DNA from: Proteiniphilum sp. UBA5267
GTDB lineage: Bacteria; Bacteroidota; Bacteroidia; Bacteroidales; Dysgonomonadaceae
Length of the DNA: 26,480 bases
Assembly: GCA_002411515.1 (NCBI GenBank)
Contig: DHTF01000029.1
Coordinates: 41,130 to 67,609, forward strand
Reading direction: 5' to 3'
Under the pieces are notes generated by a model. The model ran no database searches. It saw only the letters and a list, made by a program, of their open reading frames with translations, and was not told the DNA's origin. The position numbers and the translations under genes were made by a program. Of this stretch, positions 16,581 through 24,012 are shown piece by piece. The first letter of the stretch is position 1. Each line of letters begins with the position of its first letter.

Positions 16581-18200
16581 TTATTTCCAACTGTCATATT
16601 GTTCAATCAGTGAGTTGTTTGCCAACTCTGCATCGGGGATTGGGAGGATATAGTTCTTCGCGGAGAACTTTCGGTCCTGATAATCCACATCGATGTATTC
16701 ATAGTTGTCGCCAACAATCTTGAATCCGTGGGCACGGGTATTGTTGTATTCGATGTGTGCTAGCTCCCATCTTCTCATGTCCCAGAAGAGATGACCTTCA
16801 TATGCCAATTCCACTTTCCGTTCGTTTCTGTAATCGTTGAACCATTCATTACCGGAGGAGTTCTTAGCTGGCAGGTTTACACGGGCGCGGACCTCATTCA
16901 TCGCATCTCTTGCCTCACTCATCTTGTTGAGTCGGAAGGCAGCTTCCGCCTTGTTAAGCAATACTTCTGCGTAACGGATCTCCACCCAGCTCTGGGTACT
17001 TGGTATACCTTTTACATCGATCAGCGATTCGTCCATTAGTTTTTTCAAGTAATAACCTGTGGTGGTAAGTCCGTAGCTGTAGGGTTGTTCCCTGTATGCC
17101 ATGAAGGTACCATTGGTCCCGTTCACCGAGTTTTGCATCACCTTTCCTTTCCAGGTGCTCCCCGGATAGATTACAGTGGCTTTGAAACGCGGTTCCAGAT
17201 CTTCGTAGGGAGGGCGGGTGGCGTTGGCGGTATAGTAGGGTGTCCAGTCCATTTTGGTTCCGTCGGCTTTTTCATAACTCTCCACCATTTCCTGGGTGGG
17301 CGTTCCAAGTCCTCCGAACTCGTACCCATCGCTCAAGGGCACGTAATCCTTGTCGAAGGTGTGATTGGGTCCCAGAATGTTATACTTGAACTCAAGGATT
17401 GTTTCCTTATTGCTTCCCTTCCAAGCTTGGGTATAGTCATCCACCAGTTCAAATTTCCCTGATTTCACCACTGCATCTGCAGCGTCATAGGCCGATTGCC
17501 AGCGTTCTGCAAATAGCATGGCTCTCGATTTGAATGCCAGAGCCGCATACTTGGTCACTCTTCCGTTGTCTTGTCCTGTCCACGATTCAGGCAGGTTGGC
17601 GATGGCAAAATCGAGGTCGCTCTCGATAAGATCCCATGTTGCTTCGCTTGAACTGCGTGCTTTGTCCTTTTCCATCTCTTCAATGGAGGTATAAAGGATC
17701 ACGCCGTCGTGACGCCTTGCCAGTTGGAAGTAGATGAAACTACGAAAGAAGAGCACTTGGGCTTTCCACTTTGTGTTCACTTCTTCGGGGAACTGACCGT
17801 ATTGTTCCATGGAGTGAAGGAATTCATTCATCCTGCGTATCTTGTTGTAGGCATCGCTCCAAACACTGTAGAATCCCCCAGTAGCAGTGGTGATCAGGTT
17901 CGGGTCAAAAACATAGTTGTTGGGATGACCTGCTTTGTGTCCTGCCGCATAGGAACCATATTTAAAGGTGTTGGTGAAGCTCTCAGACAGGTTTCCACTG
18001 GCTTGTGCCGACCCGAACTGACCATACTGGTTCAGGTAAGTATAAAAACCATTTATATAGAGATCCACGCTCGACTCATCCTCCCAAATCACTTTGTCGG
18101 TCAGTTTATCAGTAGGAGTCAGGTCCAGCCAATCCGTGCAACTGCTGAAGATGATCACAGCAGTGGTCAGGTAGAGTAAAGTCCTTAATATTTTTTTCAT
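16581..18200 (-). CDS. susD: SusD/RagB family outer-membrane glycan-binding lipoprotein
   Basis: A 539-residue lipoprotein with signal TAVIIFSSC (Cys21). It has the SusD hallmarks: CTDWLDLTPTDKLTDKVIW at the mature N-terminus, helical repeats such as FRSFIYFQLARRHDGVILY, SRAMLFAERW and EVLLNKAEAAFRLNKMSEA, then NEVRARVNLP, YNERKVELAYEGHLFWD-like text (NERKVELAYEGHLFWDMRR) and the closing ILPIPDAELANN. Length is normal for the family. SusD proteins form a lid over the SusC barrel and bind the glycan outside the cell. It follows the SusC gene by 20 bases and is certainly cotranscribed. The symbol denotes the family; the ligand is not starch on present evidence. Confidence 0.95.
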   Translation of the reverse strand: MKKILRTLLYLTTAVIIFSSCTDWLDLTPTDKLTDKVIWEDESSVDLYINGFYTYLNQYGQFGSAQASGNLSESFTNTFKYGSYAAGHKAGHPNNYVFDPNLITTATGGFYSVWSDAYNKIRRMNEFLHSMEQYGQFPEEVNTKWKAQVLFFRSFIYFQLARRHDGVILYTSIEEMEKDKARSSSEATWDLIESDLDFAIANLPESWTGQDNGRVTKYAALAFKSRAMLFAERWQSAYDAADAVVKSGKFELVDDYTQAWKGSNKETILEFKYNILGPNHTFDKDYVPLSDGYEFGGLGTPTQEMVESYEKADGTKMDWTPYYTANATRPPYEDLEPRFKATVIYPGSTWKGKVMQNSVNGTNGTFMAYREQPYSYGLTTTGYYLKKLMDESLIDVKGIPSTQSWVEIRYAEVLLNKAEAAFRLNKMSEARDAMNEVRARVNLPAKNSSGNEWFNDYRNERKVELAYEGHLFWDMRRWELAHIEYNNTRAHGFKIVGDNYEYIDVDYQDRKFSAKNYILPIPDAELANNSLIEQYDSWK

Positions 18201-18220
18201 TTTCTGTCAGTTTAAAGTGA

Positions 18221-21200
18221 TTATAATGAGAAGTTAAGCCCGAAAGAAAGGGTTTTCTGCTGCGGATAGTATCCGTTGTTCACTCCGGGTTGTTCCGGGT
18301 CGATGTTGTACTTTGTCAGTCCACTGAAAGTAAAGAGGTTGGAACCTTCCATAAAGAGCCTGATTTTATCTACACCTGCTTTGCGTGTGAGGGAATTTGG
18401 AATGGTATATCCCAGCTGGAATGATTTTACGCGGAGATAGTTCCCGTTTCTGTACCAGAAAGTCGATGAGTAGGCGTTGTTTGTGCTGACCGTCACGAGT
18501 GAAAGGCGAGGAAATTCCGCATTCTGATTGTCGGGTCGCCAGGAATTTTCGGGAACAAACACCGGAGTGTTGCCTCCGTGATAGAACATCCGGGTAAATA
18601 CGGTGTTATCCATCACACCCGAAGAGTAGACACCTGTCAGTGCAACAGTACGTCCCAAACCCGATTGCAGCAGGATATCGAAGTCGAATCCCTTCCAATC
18701 ACCGTTCAGGTTAAGCGAAGTCTGAAATTTTGCATAGGGGCTTTTTCCCACGTATCCCATGTCTTGTGCATAGGTGATTTTGCCATCTCCGTTCCGGTCT
18801 TTGTACTTGATGTAACCGGGCAATACCGGTGAACCTGGAATGGTTGCAGCATTATCGATCTCCTCCTGTGTCTGGAAGAGGCCTTCGGAAATGAACCCAA
18901 GCTGTGAGCCCACCTCTTTGCCCGTCAGTTTGAGATAATCGGGGGTGTTCTCCGAGTCGCCTGCATAGTAGAGCCACTTGCGGTTGGCCAGGGTTCCGAT
19001 CCACTTCACACCATAACGGAAGTCTCCGATCTTGTTGTTGTGCGTGATGGTGAAGTCAAATCCCCTGTAGTCAATCTTGTTGACATTGTCGGTGCTGAAA
19101 TAATACCCACCCATGGATGGAGGATAAGAGCCGCCCACGCTGGCCAGCAAATCATACTGATACTTATAGAATACATCCAGTTCCACACCGAGTAAGCCTC
19201 TCCAAGCCATGAACTCGACGCCGGCATTGTAGGTGATCGCTTTGGCCCAGGAGAGATAGGGATTGCCGAGCGTACCGGAATAGATCATGCTTTGTGCCTG
19301 GTTGTTTAAAATCAGCGCGTTGGATGAGATGTTCATCAGGTTCAGATACTGAAAAGCACTCACGGCTGACGTGGCTGTTTTTCCGATACCGCCTCTTAGC
19401 TTGAGGTTATCGATCCAGTCAGCCTGGAACCATTCCTCGTTGTTCATTCTCCATCCTGCAGAGACTGCAGGCAGGTTGACCCATTGTGAGCCGGCCATTC
19501 CACTAAAGAGATAACTACCGTCGCGGCGAAGAGATGCTTCCAGCAAATAACGGTTGTCATAATCGTAATTGAGCCTTCCCACGAAACCGACCAGACGCGA
19601 TTGGCCGCTGCCACCGGAGATGGAAGGAACTCTCTCTTCCCCGTTGCCTGTGGTGTTGGTGATCATGTCCAATTCATCCAGACTAAGGAAGTTCAGGCCA
19701 TAGCCTGTGGCTCCCAGGGTATTGGAAAAAGCATTCCGAGTTTCGGCAAGACCGAAGAGATTGATTTTGTGCTTGTCGAACTGACGGTCGTAGGTAAAGC
19801 TCGATTGTGTAACCACGTTGGTGGAACTGTGTGCACTTTCCGTCAGGGCCGTGTTCCCCGAGTTATTTTTGAAAGAGGTGTAGCTGATGGCCTCGGTGGT
19901 AGCCACTGGTAAAGCCCCCATCATCGTCTCGAAGGGTATCGTGAGCGATTTGTTGAACTGGAAGAACTTGTCATAGGCTCCCATGAATTTCAGGCTCAGC
20001 CCCTCCATCCAGGGGGCATCGTAGTTGAGCGAGAAGTTAGTCTGGATCGTGGTGTTCCTTGGCCTATTGTAACCCGACTGGTAGATCGCTGCGAGCGGGC
20101 TTACAGGTGAAGAGGCGGTACGCGTGGAAGTGTAATACTCCTTTCCATCGTTACCCACAATCGTTTTGGGTATATAAGGGAGCGCTCTTACTGCCTGTTG
20201 GGGAATGTTGTGCCAGTCGTTGGGGTCAGCCGAATAGTTAGGGCGGTCATGTTCGTCTAGACGCCCAGCTACGTTCATTATCAGGCTGAGGTTGTCGGTG
20301 ATCTTGGCATCGATGTTGGCCCTCATGTTGTAACGGGTATAATTGAAATTGTCCACGTTACCCTTCTGTTGAAAAGCACTCAATGAAGAGAAGAATTTCA
20401 CCTTTTCGGTACCACCTGTGGCACTCACGTTGTGGTTCATGTTTCTTCCTATGCCGAATACTTCGTCGTACCAGTTGGTGTTGCCCCAGCCATCGACTCC
20501 AGCTTTCATCTTTTCTACTTGCGCCGAAGTGAATACAGGGTCATCACCATCCATCTCCCGGGCCATATTGTACCAGTAGGCATATCCCGGACCGTCGAGC
20601 CACTTGATCTGGTTGGCGTTTTGGCTGATACCATAGTTGCCGTTGTAGGAAATACCCAGTGTCCCATCCTTACCCCGTTTGGTGGTGACAATGACCACGG
20701 AGGTGGCATTCAACCCGTATACGGAGGCAGATGTAGCATCCTTGAGGATAGATATGGATTCGATCTCATTGGGATCAATCTCGTTGATGCTTCTGATTAC
20801 ACCATCCACGATATAGGTGGCACCTTCACCTCTTACGAGCAATGAGGCACCATCTTGTCCGCCCCGACTGTTGCAGGGAGGTGACACCGGCTACCCTGGC
20901 TCCCAACACGTTGGTTACACCCACCACGGGAGCCTTGATAAGTTCTGTATCTGAGAGGGTCGAAACAGCGCCTGTTACACTGGTCCTGCGTTGTGTGCCA
21001 TAGCCCACTACAATGACCTCATCCAGTAGCTCGGTATCCGCTTGCATGGTTACATTGACAAAATTCCTCCCGTTAAGGGGAACTTCCAGTTCTTTGAAAC
21101 CAACATAAGAAAAGAGCAGCGTGCTGCTTGTTGATGGTACTGATAAGTTGAATTCACCGTCAATGTCTGTAACGGTACCTTGACGAGTATTCTTGAGTAC

Positions 21201-21365
21201 GACGTTTACGCCAATCAGAGTTTCCCCTGTCGCATCCACTACCTTTCCTCTCACATTGACCTGCGCATAAGTGATCAGTGTTGAGAGAATGAAGAGCGTA
21301 AGGAACAGTCCCCGTAAGGAGCTGTATCTCCATTTAATAGATCGGTTTTTGCTTTTCATTTGCAT
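18221..21365 (-). pseudogene. susC: SusC/RagA TonB-dependent transporter, interrupted by a frameshift
   Basis: Two overlapping frames together make one SusC of about 1,045 residues. The first (21365 to 20826) has a signal peptide ending near ITYAQ, a carboxypeptidase-regulatory-like domain (about 36-110), the TonB-box region LLDEVIVVGYGTQRR and the start of the plug up to GVTSLQQSG. The second (from about 20867 to 18221) resumes in the plug with GQDGASLLVRGEGATYIVDG and runs to the beta-barrel end, LSFGLNFSL. The break is at 20852-20867, where the family reads SGxPGxD; two missing bases (or five, or one extra) would restore it. Everything else is intact, including SusD next door, so a sequencing or assembly error is plausible; a real mutation would abolish uptake. 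An ATG at 21359 is an equal alternative start. It follows the DUF4434 B stop by 24 bases. Confidence 0.92.
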
Positions 21366-21389
21366 TTGTTTTTGTAATTACTGTTATTT

Positions 21390-22478
21390 TTAGATGGTGA
21401 AATGTTCTCTGTATCTTTCATAAAGGAATTTCGCCTGTGGATAAGTTGAGTTAGGACTCATAAAATGTGAAAATTCGAACGTAATGGCGTCTTCCATGCC
21501 GGCTAATCTTGCAGCTTCAAGTTTAAGCAACAGTTTTTCCCATTTGATTGGAAGAAAGCGGATGGGCATATCGCGGTCAAATGATTCGATGTTTGTCCAA
21601 CATCGCATTTGATGGGCATCTGCCAACTTTTTATTCACTTCCAGATAATCGGCCAGTTCATGATAATTGACCTGTCCGTCCTGAAATGCAAGAATGTCTA
21701 TGGCGCCTTCCACATTTGTTAGAATCTCATCCCACTCTTTTTCGTGCTCCTGCACGGAGATTGCGCTGTCGCCGCTCATTACCTGATCTGTTTTGACTCC
21801 ATGGATATAGGGTGAGACCAAGGTGGTAAGATTACCCGACACATTTTTTGCATGTTTCCCAACCTCTGCATATATTTTCGACATGTTCTTTGTCCGCCTG
21901 CTGATCTCTTGTGAGAGGTACCATCCTTTAAAAGATGGATGATGGCCATACTTTGCCCAAACCTCATCGATCAGTCTCAAATTGAGATCAATCTCTTTCT
22001 GGAATTGCCCCTCAATCCAATAGCGTCCTGAATCATACATGCCGAACATGAAGTTCATGTGGTGTTTATCGGCAAGTGTAAGAAACATTTCTGTCAGGTC
22101 AACGGGTGGATAGTAGACATCTTCCGTTTTTAGAATTGATTCAAAGGGAGAGGCGATCCACCAACCCAGTCCGGAACGAATCATCACAACTGTGTTGATT
22201 CCGATCTCCTTCATCGATTGAAAATCCCGATCCCATTCCTTCACTCCCCAATTCTGATGTGGAATATCCCAGCTCACTTCATCCAGAAATGTGGCATGTA
22301 TGGGCATTCCTTTAAAAATCCCGGGAGTTTCAAACCTTTTGTTCGAGAGGAGGTCATTTTTTTTAGCAAGCTCCACCCCTTTTTCTGTGGCATAGTTGCC
22401 ACTGTGCAATGATTGTGCAGCGAGTACTCCAGCCGATCCCAAAACTGCACTTTTGATAAAATTTCTTCTGCTTTTCAT
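21390..22478 (-). CDS. DUF4434 glycosidase-like TIM barrel protein (paralogue B)
   Basis: A 362-residue paralogue of the protein at 7581-8702. The leader MKSRRNFIKSAVLGSAG is twin-arginine-like, but unlike paralogue A it has no lipobox Cys, so it should be a soluble periplasmic or secreted protein. Shared landmarks are FLDEVSWDIPHQNWG (64-78), KGWYLSQEIS with E191, VQEHEKEWDEIL, FQDGQVNYHEL, CWTNIESFDRDMPIRFLPIK with E298, and ITFEFSHFMSP with E335. These conserved Glu are candidate catalytic residues by analogy with other TIM-barrel glycosidases. Its ATG overlaps the epimerase stop by four bases (ATGA), indicating translational coupling, and it precedes the SusC gene. Activity unknown. Confidence 0.85.
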   Translation of the reverse strand: MKSRRNFIKSAVLGSAGVLAAQSLHSGNYATEKGVELAKKNDLLSNKRFETPGIFKGMPIHATFLDEVSWDIPHQNWGVKEWDRDFQSMKEIGINTVVMIRSGLGWWIASPFESILKTEDVYYPPVDLTEMFLTLADKHHMNFMFGMYDSGRYWIEGQFQKEIDLNLRLIDEVWAKYGHHPSFKGWYLSQEISRRTKNMSKIYAEVGKHAKNVSGNLTTLVSPYIHGVKTDQVMSGDSAISVQEHEKEWDEILTNVEGAIDILAFQDGQVNYHELADYLEVNKKLADAHQMRCWTNIESFDRDMPIRFLPIKWEKLLLKLEAARLAGMEDAITFEFSHFMSPNSTYPQAKFLYERYREHFTI

Positions 22479-23689
22479 CGAACGGTTGTCTTTGTTTTGA
22501 GAATCTGCTCATCCGTTAACTGATCGATTTTTTCCAAAAGAGTCCAACATTGATACAATCCTCTGGGCACGTGGAAGCAACCCTTCCATTTTCCACCTTT
22601 CAGGTCGAGCAGTACTTCTCCCTGCCGGTTGAGGTAGCCCCACCATTCCGGGTATTCCGGATCTTTGAAATGCTCCCAGGTATAATTGTGAACCTTTTCA
22701 AACCATGAAAGACATTCCTGAGAGCCAGTAAGCTGATATCCTTTCAGCAAGGATATCAATGTTTCGATATGCACCCACCATAATTTTTGATCCCACTCCA
22801 GCTGTTGAGGAGGAAATCCTTTCCGGTCCATGAAATAGAAAATGCCGCCATATTTTTTATCCCAACCATATTCCAGTGTTTTCAATGTGGTTTCCACTGC
22901 TTTGTTAATCAGTTCAGGACGATGTAGCCTTACACCGAGATCCATGATAAACCACATTGCCTCAATGGCATGGCCGGGATTCATCAGCCTCCCATCGAAG
23001 GAGTCGGAGAGTGAGCCGTCGATGTTCAAGTTCTCCACAATCAGGCCACCCATCTCAGGATGGCGGAAGACCTCCATCACTTCGTGAATGCATTTTTCCA
23101 TGATCTGCACCAGGAAGTCCTCTTCCAGTAAGTGCTCGATTTCCAGGGCCAGGTTGCAGAGAATCATCGGCAGGGAGAATCCTTTCAATGAGCGTCCCCC
23201 CGGCGACACCTTATTCCACTTACCTTTCGGGTTGTTCTGCTTGGAAAGAATGATGTCAAATGTTTTTTTTGCTATTTCCGCATATTCACTGTTCCCTGTC
23301 GCCAGACTCAACTGACCAAATGCCATGGTGGCGAATGTGTAGGAAAAGATATTATAGGGTTCAATTAACGGTTTTCCTTCCCGTGTAAGGGAAAAATACC
23401 AGTTATATTGCCCGTCATGCCCATTTTTTTTCAGGAATTCAGCCCCCTGTAAGGCACAATCAAGCCATTCCTGTCGTTTTTCAACCTTGTTGTAGAGCAT
23501 CGAGAAAAGCCATACTTCCCTTGCCTGGAGCCAGATAAACTTGTCGGTGTCATACACGTTACCCTGTCGGTCGAGGCATGTAAAATAACCACCAAATTCT
23601 TTATCCTGGGAAAAGTTGAGCCAAAATGGTATTACATTGTCAAAAAGCTCACCTTTATATTGAGCAAGAAGAGTGTTTAGATTTTTCAT
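22475..23689 (-). CDS. AGE-family (N-acylglucosamine 2-epimerase-like) epimerase
   Basis: A 404-residue cytoplasmic protein (no signal peptide) of the (alpha/alpha)6-barrel AGE family, which interconverts C2 epimers such as GlcNAc/ManNAc or glucose/mannose-type sugars. Active-site landmarks match: R57 in QAREVW, H240 in NPGHAIE, H307 in WWVHIE and H373 in GCFHVPRGLYQ. H240 and H373 correspond in position and context to the acid/base His pair of characterised AGEs. Length is normal. It is the first gene of the - strand block, downstream of the divergent intergenic region, and overlaps the DUF4434 B start by four bases. The exact sugar cannot be set: AGE, cellobiose 2-epimerase and mannose isomerase relatives look alike, but the FHVPR context favours the GlcNAc type. 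Confidence 0.9.
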   Translation of the reverse strand: MKNLNTLLAQYKGELFDNVIPFWLNFSQDKEFGGYFTCLDRQGNVYDTDKFIWLQAREVWLFSMLYNKVEKRQEWLDCALQGAEFLKKNGHDGQYNWYFSLTREGKPLIEPYNIFSYTFATMAFGQLSLATGNSEYAEIAKKTFDIILSKQNNPKGKWNKVSPGGRSLKGFSLPMILCNLALEIEHLLEEDFLVQIMEKCIHEVMEVFRHPEMGGLIVENLNIDGSLSDSFDGRLMNPGHAIEAMWFIMDLGVRLHRPELINKAVETTLKTLEYGWDKKYGGIFYFMDRKGFPPQQLEWDQKLWWVHIETLISLLKGYQLTGSQECLSWFEKVHNYTWEHFKDPEYPEWWGYLNRQGEVLLDLKGGKWKGCFHVPRGLYQCWTLLEKIDQLTDEQILKTKTTVR

Positions 23690-23727
23690 AAATGATTATT
23701 AAATAATGAAGCTATTTAAGGGGTCAG

Positions 23728-23747
23728 ATAATAAAATTATTTATTAT
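23728..23747. promoter_or_regulatory. 8+8 inverted repeat upstream of the epimerase operon
   Basis: ATAATAAA and TTTATTAT flank the spacer ATTA as a perfect 8-bp dyad. It lies 39-58 bases before the epimerase ATG, near where a promoter or operator should be. All bases are A or T, in AT-rich DNA, so chance occurrence is quite possible. Confidence 0.3.
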
Positions 23748-23932
23748 TCGACAAATTAAGATCAATAATTTCAAATATGCAAGACATATAATAAAAATAT
23801 TAAGTATTGAGTGAAGAAATAACAAAAATTAAGTATTAGCCCTTAAAAAACAAATATTTTGCTGCATGGAGTAATGAGCGAATTCTCAATTTGTGGGATT
23901 AAAAAAGATGATTTAGAGTATTAATGAAAAAT

Positions 23933-23950
23933 ATCACTAATTGTAGTGAT
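23933..23950. promoter_or_regulatory. 7+7 inverted repeat (candidate operator) upstream of the TonB receptor
   Basis: ATCACTA and TAGTGAT flank ATTG as a perfect dyad containing G and C, less likely by chance than the other repeats here. It lies 63-80 bases before the receptor ATG and abuts a TTGAC (23950-23954) which, with TTCCTTTG at 23973-23980 (one mismatch to TAnnTTTG), makes a weak candidate promoter. A regulator bound here could control the receptor gene. Confidence 0.4.
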
Positions 23951-24012
23951 TGACACGAAAAAAAAATAGATGTTCCTTTGTTTTCAATTATGAATCCAAT
24001 AAAAGGTACGAG

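Larger units (their letters stand above)
23690..24012. other. Divergent AT-rich intergenic region with regulatory repeats
   Basis: This 323-bp stretch separates the start codons of the epimerase operon (-) and the TonB receptor (+), so both promoters should lie here. It contains two inverted repeats, listed separately, and a 10-base direct repeat, ATTAAGTATT, at 23799-23808 and 23828-23837, spaced 29 bases apart (nearly three helical turns). I found no exact TAnnTTTG -7 element on either strand. A TTG-started extension of the receptor frame from 23950 is not convincing as coding sequence. I see no other gene. Confidence 0.6.

Noticed and set aside
17709..18179. 156-residue + strand frame opposite the SusD gene
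   Set aside because: Antisense to the conserved SusD N-terminal region; no motif.
23950..24012. N-terminal extension of the TonB receptor from a TTG at 23950
   Set aside because: The extension is charged and would bury the signal peptide; the ATG at 24013 has an AAAGG site in front.
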